From Sarocladium kiliense (lineage: Eukaryota > Ascomycota > Sordariomycetes > Hypocreales > Sarocladiaceae), in contig JAUZTG010000016.1 of assembly GCA_030734395.1 (NCBI GenBank), positions 1,302,001 through 1,366,000 on the forward strand: 64,000 nucleotides of DNA, read 5' to 3'. This document shows positions 1-11,470 of the stretch, in pieces (position 1 is the stretch's first letter; every line of letters starts with the position of its first letter). Under the pieces are notes generated by a model, which saw nothing but the letters and a program-made list of their open reading frames with translations, had not been told where the DNA came from and did not search any database. The translations under genes and the position numbers were made by a program.

Positions 1-929
1 TCGTGGGTTTTGATAGACGTTGCTTAGCTACTGTAAAGTAGCCGACCAAATCATCCCAGTTGAATACCCTTCAAAGAGATTTGTTGTCTCTGTAAACCAT
101 ATAAATCTATGCAGACTAATGTGCATGCAATGCCCGGGATTCTGATTGTGTTGAGACAGCGCCCGCTTCCATAGAAGTAATCTAGATGCGCTTGAAAGAG
201 ATATACGCAGTGCTTTTCATCACCAGGCAGTGGCGCTCAACAAGATGATATTGAAGTATTTAGAATTCCAGATAGCGTCATTCATTCAGAATTTCGAGAC
301 AATAGAGGAAGGGGTTGAGCGCGTACAACAACGAAGAAGAACATGGACCTGAAACCAAATTCTCATGGCTCGAGTACTGTACTTAGCTCGAGAGGTAAGC
401 AAGTTGTGAGATTTGCTATCTTCCGATTCGTCAGTGATCATATGGATTGATGGTGAAGATACGAGTCGCTTTCACTCTCCATTTTGCATCAATGAGACGC
501 AGCCCTGATACTCGGCATCTAGATATGATATCAATTACATGCAAAACTAAGTGAGCACGCATGCATGCAAAGATATTTCAAGCCATTTATCAGATGAAGA
601 ATGCCCTGAATGCTTTATCTGGCGATCTTATCAGACTCCAACTCTGGGCCTCGTATCAAAGAGGTTTCTTTGAAGTGCGTTGGACATATATCTCGCAGCG
701 TCACAAAGGGCTCACCCAAAGGTAGTTTCGGGCAATAGAAATGAAAGACGCTCACTTCTTGTATATGTAGCACACGAGACTCCCCATTTTCGAAATCTGT
801 TCATCAGCTCACTCTTGAGTGTTCACGTTCAGTAGCAATTCGGCCCTCGAGAGCAACATTTTTCTGATATCTATCTGCGACTTTACGCATCGAGGTTCCC
901 GAACTTATTTCTACTGACGAACACTGACA
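1..929. other. Intergenic, left edge, no gene seen
   Basis: No open frame with fungal-like composition or splice logic is visible on either strand. The last part may hold the promoter and leader of the small Cys-rich gene that begins at 930. Any gene cut by the left edge cannot be judged. Confidence 0.5.
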
Positions 930-1271
930 ATGTTTGAGCTCAAGGTTTCCACCTGGGACTGCCGCGGCTGCGGCGGTTGCTCTGTCTTCCCTGAGAAGAC
1001 CCAACTCGCCTTCGCTAAGGCGGTTTGCCCTACCGGCAGCATCGTTACCAGAGCTAACAATGCCGGGGCGGAGGAACAGACCTTTGAGGTCTGCCCCAAG
1101 TGCTCAAAGCACACCGTTTCCTTCTGCAGCGGCTGCAGAAAGGAGCCTCTGTCCTCGGAGGCTTCGCCTGCCCAGATGGGCAGGCATATCTACAAAATCT
1201 GCCCCAGCTGTGAGCTCATGTCTAGAGATGGCCTTTCAAGATCGGCAGAAGCCCAGCTTCCGGAGGTTTAA
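930..1271 (+). CDS. Small cysteine-rich protein, unknown function
   Basis: Intronless frame of 113 residues from ATG at 930. I do not recognise the family. It holds ten cysteines, most of them in CxxC pairs: C11/C14/C17 in a C-R-G-C-G-G-C run, C33, C55/C58 (CPKC), C66/C69 (CSGC) and C91/C94 (CPSC). Repeated CxxC pairs suggest zinc or other metal binding, or disulfides. No signal peptide or membrane segment is seen, so an intracellular metal-binding protein is more likely than a secreted effector. The codons are clean and there is no overlapping better frame. The ATG is the first in the frame. A chance frame cannot be excluded, because there is no intron to test it. Confidence 0.5.
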   Translation: MFELKVSTWDCRGCGGCSVFPEKTQLAFAKAVCPTGSIVTRANNAGAEEQTFEVCPKCSKHTVSFCSGCRKEPLSSEASPAQMGRHIYKICPSCELMSRDGLSRSAEAQLPEV

Positions 1272-2315
1272 GCATGGGTTTCTACACACCTACTCAACTC
1301 GGGTCCTAACAGGTAATTGAGAACACAGAAACATAACCTTTGTTGTGGGAAGAAAGCAAACCTTCTTCTTCTCATGATGAGTAGTCCCCAGATCAGATTG
1401 GAAACAAGAGATTGGGTGAAGTATATTGACCTAGAACTGCACGTGATGATTCATCGTGACAACAAGGACTGATCCAGCTACGATCCTGGTAGAATGCCAG
1501 CACTTTCATGTTTTCGGAGTATTTATAGGGTCAAGGCACCAGCATAATAAGTGGAAGACGCGCACTAAGCCATAGGCTCTGTTGAGATGACGGGGACAAG
1601 TCTATGTCTGCTGAGTTGCGGCGTCTTTGAAGATAAGACACTAAACTGGTGTCATCCATCGCTCAGTCCGGCGCACATGATCTTACCAGCTGCGTCTTAA
1701 GTAATCATGTGATATTCATGCGCTACCTGGATCCATTGCATATATCAACAGCCTTTCTGATCAGGAGTCTGTCCATATGGAATGCCAGTAACATATCACC
1801 ACGCTGAGAAGGCTACCGTGAGCTCCGGGAATAAATACAATCTTAGGGCATTGTATTTCGATTATAAGGAAAAAGACTTTTATCATGGCCATCGCAAATG
1901 GTCTTTGAATGCTCCAAAGCAAGGGCGGCGCTTTTGCGAGCCTGTCTCTGCAGGAAGGTGGTATACTGGGGTCAATTTGAGGCTATCTTTCATGAGAATA
2001 TTTTCAGATCATAGTCAGTATCGCATCATCAAATATTTCAGTACATTCTTGAGTTGTTGTGAAAGCTGTCCGGTCCCATCTGCCGGCGTTGATCTCAGTG
2101 GGCGCCGGATTTCCCGTTCCAGTAATCTGCCTAGACAAGGCGCGACTTCGCCCTCACTCCACCAAATTCCCCCCTTTTCCATCTCACCCAGGCCCGGCTC
2201 GGAACCAAAGAATACCTCATCAAAGCAGTCACTGCTACCGTGTCACGCCTTTGTAATCCTTCCGGCTTTTACTTCCGGCCTGCCCCGGAAAGATCGGAGC
2301 CGAAGCTTGGGAAAC
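1272..2315. other. Intergenic, promoter region of EBP-like gene
   Basis: This stretch has no convincing gene. The frame of the EBP-like protein stays open upstream of its ATG, back to 1782, but the encoded residues there look random. The part next to 2316 is pyrimidine-rich, as expected for a leader. Confidence 0.4.
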
Positions 2316-3264
2316 ATGACGCATCCGTATTCTCCACAATCGGCGAGCGTGCCCGGATGGACGCCGAATGAGACGCCGATTCTGCAGCTCGCAGCCGCAT
2401 TTGCCGCCCTTGCCGGCGGTGCTATTGCTTCAGCGCTGTTGGCTGCATGGCAGAGTCCGCTCTGGAACAGGTTGCGCAACATTGATGTATTTGCTGTCGG
2501 ATGGTTTGCGCTGTGTGAGTTTTGCTGAAGTCAGTCGGTGAAATGCTTGATAGAAGCTGACATGTAGTGCTCCAGGTGGCTTTCTGCACTGTTTCTTTGA
2601 AGGTAAGAGTGAACTTACCATGCATTTTTTTTTGAAACAAATAAGTTAGGAGAAGGCTAACTCGAATCATTCATAGGCTACTTCGTTTACCATCAGGGCG
2701 AGCTGGCTGGCATGCAGACTCTCTTTGCTCAGCTCTGGAAGTATTACTCTCTAGCTGACTCTCGCTACATTGCCCTCGACAACTTCACCGTCTGCATTGA
2801 GTTTCTTACCGCAGTAAGTCTTGCCTCTGCTCTTCATTGCTGGGGCACTAAGAGGACTAATGTTGTCTGTAGCTCATCTGGGGACCACTATCATGGCTGA
2901 CAGTCTACACCATCCTGATGGGCTCTCCAAGCCGGCACATCCTCCAAATCATCGTTTGCGTAGCCCACATGTACGGCGTTCTGCTGTACTTTGGTACCGA
3001 GTTCCGCAACGAGAGAATCACGGGAGACTCTGCAAGTCTGCCCGACTTCCTCTTCTACTGGGTGTATTACGTGGGTTTCAATGCTGTTTGGGCATTCATA
3101 CCAGCTTGTAAGTCTCTTTCACTTGGATTTCACTGCGTACACACCTTGCAAGATTTCGATCATCTGACTGAAATTGGGCAGGGCTCCTTTGTGACAGTTG
3201 GAAGGCGATCACCGACGCCATCACACAGTGTGATGCAAAGAAGCAGCGAAGAAAAGGTCAATGA
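2316..3264 (+). CDS. Emopamil-binding protein (EBP/EXPERA) family, sterol delta8-delta7 isomerase-like
   Basis: Five exons: 2316-2514, 2576-2602, 2677-2813, 2873-3107 and 3182-3264, giving 226 residues. The second exon is only 27 bases. It encodes GFLHCFFE, which supplies H71 and E75, matching the His and Glu (H77, E81) known to be essential in mammalian EBP. Without this exon the frame stays open but the motif is lost. Other family hallmarks are QLWKYYSLADSRY, the DNFTVCIEFLTALIWGP helix with its conserved Glu, and a C-terminal NAVWAFIPAWLL helix. The length fits the family (about 220-230) and four to five hydrophobic segments are present. Known members shift the sterol double bond in the ER membrane. 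Filamentous fungi often carry extra EBP-like paralogs of unknown substrate, so the exact sterol or terpenoid substrate is open. The short Lys/Arg-rich tail resembles an ER-retention tail. Confidence 0.88.
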
Positions 3265-5324
3265 GGCTGTAGTCAGCGCGAAGGGGGATGGAGATGTCTT
3301 GAGTTGGCACCGAAACGATCTCTTGGAAGGGTGAGAGAGACCCAACGAGTCTCCAGAGAATAGTGGACAGCGATGGAGCCCTCCCTTTATCGACGTTGTG
3401 AAGCATGATCGGGGTGCAACGCAAGACGCACCTCGCCTTTGTCACATCTGCTCGCCTCACTTCTTGATCCTATCGGAGGAGAGGGATGGAGGTAAAGTCT
3501 CACTGCATCCTGTCATATCGGGATCACAGGGGGGCTAGAACCCCACGCTGATGCAGACGTCGTGCGGCCAACAGTGCTGGAGCGGAGCATTGCTGCTGCA
3601 TGCGGCCATTGTATTATATAAGACAAGTTGAAGATGTTAGAGAATAGGATAGATTGGCCTTGAGGCTGTTCTCAATGGCACGTTGGGACTTTACGTCTTC
3701 AGCGCATGCTGCTTTAAGAGAGCATTCTAAGTAAAACCTTGACACGGGCTGAGCAGTCCAGTAAGCTGGGCTTGCTTCCAATGCGCTCAGCTACCAAATA
3801 GAAAGACGGTGTGGCCTATCAGCTGTCCATCGGGACCCTGCTGCCGCAATGGAAGCATGTCCGCCTCACTCTTGACCCCTGTCTCTCGGAGCCAAGGTTC
3901 TGGTAATCCGTGGATCCCCTCTGTATCCACTGATGTCTGTATCCCATCAGCTTCTCTTCGATCGTGCGTTCGTTGCTCATCCTCGCTCTGGTTACAGCGT
4001 GAGATACCCCTGACACAAGGTCTCTTGACAAGGGATGGCTGGTTCGCGCAAGGATGGTACTAGTCAGAACTTTATTGTACGCGTTGATCACGATCTTCTC
4101 AATAACCTGAAGAGAATGCTTCGCTGCTGTGACGGGAGCATACATGGACAGACAGCCTCACATTGACTTCGAAGCATCTCCGGTGTGTTACATCCTCGTC
4201 CCGTATGTCCTTCCCGAGACTTCCATGCATACAAGCACCACCCTCTCAAGATCCATCTCCCTTGGGCAACTTACACGACACAGACACAGGTCACAGGTAC
4301 AATTGCTGCAATGCAACGACGGGCGAGTTGCAGTGACCGCAAACAACTCACCTCGCAGACTGCCTGCGTACTCTTCACCGATTGCATTGCAGCCTATCTA
4401 CAATTGACGAAAAAGAAAGTCTCCCAACCAGTGAATGACTGCCCTTCCAGGCTTCCACCCCATCTTCACCCCCCTGTCAACCAAATCCCTGTCACCTTTC
4501 CGGTCGTGCTCCCCGTCTGTGCCTTTCCCGAACAAGGACTCGCTCACCTGCAACCTTCACCGACACCTTGTCGATGCACGAGCATGTGCATACATTGCCC
4601 AGTCCGATATCGCAGGCTGCATGTGTGCTGTGTTCGTTGTCACCATATGGTGTGCACCCAGAGTGGAAGGACGTTGAGAGTTTGATCTCGGGCTCGATTC
4701 AATTGATGTGGTTGTCCTTCCTGTTCTTCTCCCTACTGACCACCAAATCCAGAGAGTAATTTCCGTTCACTCTTCGTGATACCATCCGCAATGCCGGGAA
4801 TCTCATAACTTGTGCACAAACAGCCAAACCAAGCAGCATGCATAATAGAAACAAATCAAGAAAAAAGACCTGCAATCAGAATAGGAGCTAAAAAGCGCTC
4901 ACAAGCCACAACGACAGTGTGTTCTTCCCGTCTCTCCAACCGGAGACCTCTCCGGCAGCCCTTGTCTCTCTTCACCTCCCTCATTCCCGAGACACCCAGC
5001 CATCGAGATCGGTCGTCACCCCAACACTCAATCCATCATCTGACCAATTTGGTCAGTAACACAGATTCGATATCCTGCAAAATTGTCCCTTGCTTCACCT
5101 CGGTGAAAGCCACCACTAGCTGGTATCTCGGCGGTCGCCTTGCGAGTGTCACCCCACGCAGCCACGCAACCACCACCCCCCGTGTTACCCAATGCCAGAA
5201 ATAATGCCTCTGCTTTTTGTTCATTCTCGCGCCGGATGTGCCACACCTGGACCTTTTTTGCTTGTTGCATTTCCGGCGCCGGTTTCATGTAGCACTTCTG
5301 AGGGCAGAAAATATCGCGCAGAGG
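3265..5324. other. Intergenic, no gene seen
   Basis: About 2 kb between the convergent ends of the EBP-like gene (plus) and the unknown minus-strand gene. Short frames exist on both strands but none has splice support, a domain or fungal-like codon use. Much of 4,430-5,200 is C-rich on the plus strand. Confidence 0.4.
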
Positions 5325-6705
5325 TTATCTTGTCTCTGGTGGCGGTGGTGGCAGCACGTGTAGCACCTCGATGTCGAACTCAGGCATCCCTTGCGCTGAT
5401 ACCATGTCCGAGAGGTCTCCCGCCGAAGCTGGTATTGCGATCTGCCTGGCTCCTTGCCTCATTGTCTTGATGCTGGCGATCATGTTGGTATGTCCATCGG
5501 GGCTGATCCGGTAAGGCCTCATCGAGTTGTCAAGAGGTGAAGGCACAGATTGGCCAGCAAACTGGTCACTACCGTAGAATGCCATGCTGCAGGCTGCGTC
5601 TTTCAGAATACTTGCATGCATGCGGCAATTGCGTGATCCTCGCAGCATGCCACGTCGGCCTGCCCAAGTGACGTTGAGGATCACGGGTCGCTCTTCAGAG
5701 ATCCGCATAGGTTTCGGCCGATGAGGCATCTCTCCCTGTCCAATCCAGACGCCATTCTGTGAGTTCTCTGGTCTCGAAGGTGGATGCCGATGAAACGAAC
5801 GAACTTCGCCGTGTTCGTTTGCTGTAGACGATCTCGGAGGAGACAAACGGGCAGGTCTTCTCAGACGTGGCTCTGCATTAGACTGCGTCGGCGCATCGAT
5901 TGGCTTATCTGCATCTGATGGCGTCGCGGCTGCAGATGGCAGTCCCGGAAAGGCATGTGTGCGAAGGCTCACCGCTTTCAGGGATGGCTTTCGGCCCAGG
6001 AGACGTTCAGGCACGGGAGGGGGGGTGGTGCAGATGTTTCCGTCACGCCTTTTCAGCTGGTCTCTCAGCTCTGCTGCGTACTCATCCTGTAGATCTTGGC
6101 TAACCTGACATGCTGTGGAGAGGACATGCCAGTTGACTGTCGATTTCTGCTCAACGGGACTATCTTCGTCATCGCTCGGAAGAGAGATCACATCGTCAAT
6201 GTCGGTAAGCTTTGCTTCAGAGTCAATCTCCAGCTTGGTCTCAAAATCCTGCTCATAGAGTGACGGCTTCTGCGTCAGAGGCGGTGCACAGGCATCTCCT
6301 GTCTGCAGTAGCCCAGTTACTTCATTGAACCTCTTCACGCCTTGGGCTGTCGCCTTATGAAGTGAGTCTATCGCCTCGGCATGGGTCTTCCCAGAGCCTG
6401 TAGCGACAGCTATGCGTCTCGTGCCAGTGAAGTGAACTGCATGAGCCTTCCATATGCCAGGTTGCTCTTCATACTCGGTGATGACTTGCACGTCTGCCTC
6501 TCGACTGAGGAAGTACTCGCAGTTATCTTTATAGGTGGTAATACTGTTAGTAGAGTTCCGGCAGATAATTCAAGAATGCAAGCCACATAAACAACATGAT
6601 GGAGAGGAACTCACTGATGATGACGGGAATCATCTCGGCAGTGTCCGCAGGGCTTGGTATGGCCCAGCTCCGAGTTACGAATTCCGTTCGAGACGATTGT
6701 ACCAT
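5325..6705 (-). CDS. Unknown protein, about 430 residues, probably two exons
   Basis: The main exon runs from 6526 down to the stop at 5325. Upstream of the long frame there is a well-formed intron (6527-6614) with donor GTGAGT and a TACTAAC branch site about 19 bases before the acceptor. A first exon at 6705-6615 then starts with ATG. An alternative reading of the first exon, using an acceptor at 6544, gives a Cys-containing segment (PCGHCRDD) and would need a further upstream exon, so the N terminus is not settled. The front part (YEEQPGIWKAHAVHFTGTRR) looks folded. The rest is low-complexity and rich in Ser, Pro and Arg, with an acidic stretch (SLPSDDEDSP). No known domain is recognised. 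It could be a regulatory or scaffold protein, but no function can be assigned. Confidence 0.55.
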
Positions 6706-8653
6706 TGGGTAACCAGATACAAATAGCGACTTACTGGCCCGTTAGAGCATCAAAGGGGTAGATATGGCAGCGGCAGGTGGAGGAAGTGGGTTTAAGAGGG
6801 TGACCAGAAGTGCATCATCGATTCACCTTATATGGCACACCTCTCCGAATCCCCCCTTCACCGTGTCCAACTCCGGTGAGCGCTGGCTTTCCGAGCAGAG
6901 ATGGGTGTCGCCGGCAAGGGGGGGTGGTGTGTGAAATAAGACATGGGAGGTGACATGTCCCGTGTTAGTGTACAGCAACGCTGAAGGAGGGCCATGTGTG
7001 AGCCAGGTTGTCCCTGGTGAACAGGCCGCATTGCGAACCTGCAGATAGAACCTGGTCTGGGCTAATGCATGGGAATGTCTTTGCCCTAACTGTCTGTCTT
7101 GTCAATGGTACCCATCCCATCTGCAAGCCGCATGCGGACGCCAACCCCAAGCCTCCACCAACGCATGCAGCGAGACGCCCAGCGAATCAAGGCTGTGCAT
7201 CCAACCATACAGCTCATCCCGTCTTTTTCATAGCGTGCCATTGTAAAGCTGTGATTCTCGAACTTTCCTTGTATTTGCTGCAACTGGGCGTCTTGCTCTG
7301 TCCGACTTGGACGTCCCATTCGCCCATACCAACACCTATCAACATTCCTGCCACCACCCACCCCCAGTCTCGGCCCGTTGGAAACAATATCCGACTCAGA
7401 GACAAACTGATGTTAACCGCTGCCGTCGATCTCCTCTCAATATGACGGTAGCGGGCAAGTGAGAGCCATACATTGCAATACCTCACATTAGACCCATACC
7501 AAGGACTCCCCTGCTCCCACACAACCAGCAACCATAAGCCTGCACAGCCTTTCGCAGAGGGCATCAATTTGACATTTAACACCATCGACCTTTGCATGCA
7601 TGCGGTACCCACCAAATCGGGTCTTTTTCTTCTCCCGCTGTTCAGTTCAATGTGCAGATCGTGCGACTTGTCATCGCGCACGGCCGCCAAAGTGCACAAA
7701 GTGTCCAATCCTTTGTCACCCTGCCCCTCGAACGAATAGCATTATACCGTGCGGTCCTATTTGATCTGCGAAACCCGAAAAGTGAAGCCTCGCGATGGTA
7801 TTGGTGCGCCTGTGCTGCTGCTCTGCCTGTGTCGCCCCTCGCACCAATAAGTAGGGGCCTCCGCTTGGACAGCCTCACTTTCCAGCGCCATAGTGTCAGC
7901 CAATCACTTGTTGCCTTACTTACTTCCACCCAGCGACACAATAAACTTCGGAAGTGACAGCAGAGCAGACCCAGTGATTCTCTTGGGTTGGGGGATTTCC
8001 CAAGTCTTCCCAACCTGGGAATTGTCGTAGGCGGCGGGCACGCCTCATGTTGCACTTCTCTGCTACGTGCATGCCATTCCCCTGCCAGGATATCCCGTGC
8101 CTCCTTGACGCGGACGACTAATAACACGTTCGTGTCTCACAGGGTCTGATCAAGCCCCCAAGGACCCTTTTTGCATTTCTTGTGCAGGATCTCCCTGGGG
8201 CGCTCAGCCATCAGAGTTCATCCGTCCCAGCAGTCAAAAGTGCCGAAGTGGCTTTCGATTACTTGCTGCCTTGTCCCTCGTCCGAATCTGAGGCTGTTCA
8301 CTATGCGTTTAGACTGAGATGTTGAGGGAGGCTTGTGTGGCCAAATTCCGCCTTGGCTCGCTTAGACTAGTTCCGTTCTGAACCCTATATAACAACAGCT
8401 TAGCTGCTATATCCTTGCATCCTCGCTGCTTGAGCCTGATGTAAGGCGAGGATCGACAGGTGCGGTGAATCAGCTGACTCAACCTACCATCCTATCGCCA
8501 TCACCAGTTCCACGGCTACGGAAGCGGATCCAAAGTTCGTCGCCCTGTCTTCCCTTAGCCGCGAATGAACGCAGCTCGCACTAGGCATCCTCGATGCTGG
8601 GCCAATCACACGGTAAGCGCCTTTGTGGGAGCTTACATTTCACTCCCTCAGAA
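6706..8653. other. Intergenic, no gene seen
   Basis: About 1.95 kb between the start of the unknown minus-strand gene and the 3' end of the PrpF-like gene. Short overlapping frames on both strands lack any recognisable protein. Two CCAATCA motifs occur on the plus strand, near 7,900 and 8,603, without a plus-strand gene downstream to use them. Confidence 0.4.
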
Positions 8654-10066
8654 TCAATAGAGCACCTCGCCCTTCATCAATACTCTTGCTGTCCTCAACA
8701 GCTCAGCTGAAACAATGGCCCCATCTTTCATGCTGATACCAATATCAAGCTTCCCAGAAGCATGTCCAATCGTCACAGTTTTGCTCGTCACCGCCCCTGA
8801 GGAAGATGAGGCTTTCGCAGCAGCCTCTCCGCCATGCCGCGCCTCTGCCGACATCATCTTCCATGCAATACTCCCCTCCACTTGACATGCAGCCCCAAGA
8901 CACAGCGCTAGCGTCAGAGGAACAGCCTTATGTGCCTGCCCCATAGATAAAGCGAGACACTTCACATCAACCTTGTCATCCTCGGGCTTCTGAGGCAGCA
9001 GCATCACTATCTTGGGAACACTGGCGATCTTTGGGTCCAGCCCCATCATAACAGTGCCTGCCTGCCGCGTCTCCTCAAGTACCTTCTTTAGCCTGTCGTC
9101 CGCCTCGATTGCCGCTGGCGTGAGGGTTCGGGCCGCCTCGGCGGCATCATGGTTCTTCCCTGCAAGTACGAGCATATCATGTGCTCGGACGAAGACTCCC
9201 GGGTTGCTCACATCCACGAGGGAGGCCTCAGTCGTTCTTCCGTCAGGGAGGGTCACAGTATCTGTGGGGTTTCCCGTCGGTAAAGCCTTGCCAGTCTTTG
9301 CACCAGCAGGATCCAAGAAACTCAACGTGATCTTCGATCCTGTGCCTGGCACGCCATCCATGGCGTAGTCGCCCCTTGGACAGTACCTCAGAGGCTCCCC
9401 TTCGACTCTGAACTTAGACTCAAGTACTTTGGAGGTGTTAGTGTTGAACATCCTTAACCTCGCCCACTTCACCCCCTTTTCATCCGTTTCCACCACAGCT
9501 GCAGCCCTCTCATGTGGGATCATCCCCTTATCCCACGCCATGGGTCCAACGAGCGAAGACATGTTCCCACAGTTGCCTGCCTTGTCGAGCTCGCCTTCTT
9601 TGATTCCCACCTGGACGAAGGTGTAGTCGACATCCACATCATCTCGTGTTGGAGGGCCGAGCACGATGATCTTAGACGTAGAGGAAATTCCGGAGCCCAT
9701 GCCGTTCAGCTGACGGCCGTAGTTGTCTGGTGAACCCATTGCTGCAGGGAATATAGTTGGCCATTCTGGCTCCGGAGGGAGGTCCGAACGGGTAAGAATG
9801 AGACCATTGGACGTGCCGCCCCTGGTAAACCAGGCAGGCAAAGTCCTTTCATGTTGGTCTTGTGACATGATTGTCGATGGCTTTTGGTCTGACCGAACAG
9901 ACGTTGATGAGGAGAAAAGTCGCGGGCTTTGTGGTGTTGGGATGCCAACTGGAGCCGGGACGGGACTAAGTGGTCTTGTGGTGATGAAGCTTGTCAGGTT
10001 TCGCTTAGGACGAAGGATTCTCAGATAGCTCATGAGCATTGACGAGCTTGTATAAGATAGAGACAT
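8654..10066 (-). CDS. PrpF-family isomerase (methylaconitate/methylitaconate isomerase type)
   Basis: Single exon of 470 residues from ATG at 10066. PrpF proteins have two DAP-epimerase-like halves and move a double bond in methyl-tricarboxylates such as 2-methyl-aconitate. The family start is clear at residues 79-88 (WFTRGGTSNG), followed by NGMGSGISSTSK and GNCGN. K132 and C166 correspond to the Lys and Cys implicated in bacterial PrpF catalysis. About 70 residues precede the domain. They are rich in Ser, Thr, Arg and Pro with almost no acidic residues (SYLRILRPKRNLTSFITTRP), which looks like a mitochondrial presequence. A second ATG just before the domain could give a cytosolic form. It lies 261 bases downstream of the prephenate dehydratase gene on the same strand. 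The substrate in fungi is not known to me. Confidence 0.85.
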   Translation of the reverse strand: MSLSYTSSSMLMSYLRILRPKRNLTSFITTRPLSPVPAPVGIPTPQSPRLFSSSTSVRSDQKPSTIMSQDQHERTLPAWFTRGGTSNGLILTRSDLPPEPEWPTIFPAAMGSPDNYGRQLNGMGSGISSTSKIIVLGPPTRDDVDVDYTFVQVGIKEGELDKAGNCGNMSSLVGPMAWDKGMIPHERAAAVVETDEKGVKWARLRMFNTNTSKVLESKFRVEGEPLRYCPRGDYAMDGVPGTGSKITLSFLDPAGAKTGKALPTGNPTDTVTLPDGRTTEASLVDVSNPGVFVRAHDMLVLAGKNHDAAEAARTLTPAAIEADDRLKKVLEETRQAGTVMMGLDPKIASVPKIVMLLPQKPEDDKVDVKCLALSMGQAHKAVPLTLALCLGAACQVEGSIAWKMMSAEARHGGEAAAKASSSSGAVTSKTVTIGHASGKLDIGISMKDGAIVSAELLRTARVLMKGEVLY

Positions 10067-10327
10067 GCTTAATGATACCTGATGAGCCTGACGAACAGGC
10101 CTTGAATGTTGACGGGTCCTTGTGGTTTCCCACGGGAGAACTCCGTGGTTGTTGTTGTGTCGGAGGCTCGGTCGGACATGTTCGGTCGGCACGGGACTAA
10201 GTGGTCAGGGTTACTAACCCTCGACCCAAAACGCAGAACATCATCACGATGGAGGACAGATTCCGAAAGATCATGTCTGGAGCGCATGCTTTTGTTGTTC
10301 CGATCCCATTTTGAGCCCTTCTCTAGT
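10067..10327. promoter_or_regulatory. Short spacer: PrpF promoter and prephenate dehydratase 3' end
   Basis: 261 bases separate the two tandem minus-strand genes, so the PrpF-like gene has a compact promoter or one overlapping the neighbour's 3' untranslated region. A 16-base string at 10191-10206 recurs at 9960-9975 inside the PrpF coding start. No clear factor site is recognised. Confidence 0.35.
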
Positions 10328-11470
10328 CTATCTATACCTCTCCCAGCTTCCCAACCACCGCCACCCCTCTGCCACACGTCCAACCTTCTCCAACGCCCCC
10401 TCCACCCTCCCCTCCCCTCGCTTCCCCTCAAACTCCACGAAGAACAGATAATGGAAGGGCTGCTCTAAGCTCGGCCGGCTATTGATGCTCGTCAAGTTGA
10501 CTTCAAAAGCCTTAAAGCAGCTCAACGCCTCAGCCAATGCTCCCGGAGAACTATGCGGCACCGTGAAGCTAATCATCGACTTGCTGCCCAACCCCTTCCC
10601 ATTATCAGTAGGAACCCGTTTCCGCACATCCCATCTCTCTTGAATTGTAGGATCCGTCGCAATGACAAGGAATCGAGTGGTGTTGTCCTCCCGATCCTCA
10701 ATGGACTTCGCCAGGACATCCACAGGGTGCAGGTCAGCCGCCAACTCGCTCGAGATGGCAGCCCACGTCCCCGTCTCATCCGCTGCCACAATCTCCGCTG
10801 CTTTGCTCGTAGAACTCGCCTCAAACACCTCTACGCCCTTCAAGTACGCAGCCGTGAATGCATTACACTGTCCAAACGCCTGCGGATGGGAGTACAGCCT
10901 CTTCACGTGATGCAACGAGCAGATCGGCTTCGCACGAGGCTTGAGGGGCGTGGGGTCGGAGGCGGTAGGAGTGCATGTCCCTGAGCCATTGGGGGAGATG
11001 ACGGCCGAGGCCGCTGGCTGGGAGGGTGGGAAGCGGCCGACAAGGTAGTGGTGGACGTCGACGAAGATCTCGCCAACAACGGTGATGTTGGGGAAGATGC
11101 CGGCACGGTCGGCTAGGTCGTCGAGGGTGAAGACAACGGAGCCGTTGGTTGAGTTCTCGAATGGGACGACGCCGACTTTTGTAGAGCCAGATTGGACTTG
11201 TTCGAAGACGTCTGATGATGAAGATTGGTTAGTCACAAGTCAATCCATACAGTCCGTTGTAAGACGTCAGGGTATGTCACGAACCGTCGATAGTGTAGAC
11301 TGGTTCCAGAATCCAGCTCTCTTCAGGGAACATTTGCCTCACAGCCTAGAATCCATCAGACGATGCTATGAGATGTGACAGTGAGTGAGGTGTCAGTGAG
11401 AGCTCACCTGGTGAGAATACGAGGCCGTGGGGCCCAAATAGCTCACTGCCGGTTTCTGACCAGTTGCCAT
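10328..11470 (-). CDS. PHA2: Prephenate dehydratase
   Basis: Three exons: 11470-11408, 11345-11285 and 11211-10328, giving 335 residues. The enzyme turns prephenate into phenylpyruvate, the committed step to phenylalanine, in the cytosol. The N-terminal catalytic part opens with YLGPTASYSHQA and contains VPFENSTNGSV and the catalytic TTRFLVI (Thr-Arg-Phe) motif. The C-terminal ACT regulatory domain shows PGALAEAL and the INSRPS segment (the ESRP-like Phe-binding site), which argues for feedback control by phenylalanine. A low-complexity insert rich in Ser, Pro and Thr separates subregions near PNGSGTCTPTASDP. The last residues (GWRWLGSWERYR) match the usual end of fungal Pha2. Start choice: the first ATG that gives the GPxGTxS-like opening. 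Confidence 0.95.

Noticed and set aside
1782..2315. Upstream in-frame extension of the EBP-like protein
   Set aside because: The residues are scrambled and unlike the family; the EBP length is right with ATG at 2316.
9960..10206. 16-base direct repeat (ACGGGACTAAGTGGTC) at 9960 and 10191
   Set aside because: A single repeated 16-mer is expected by chance about once in a window of this size; one copy is in coding sequence.
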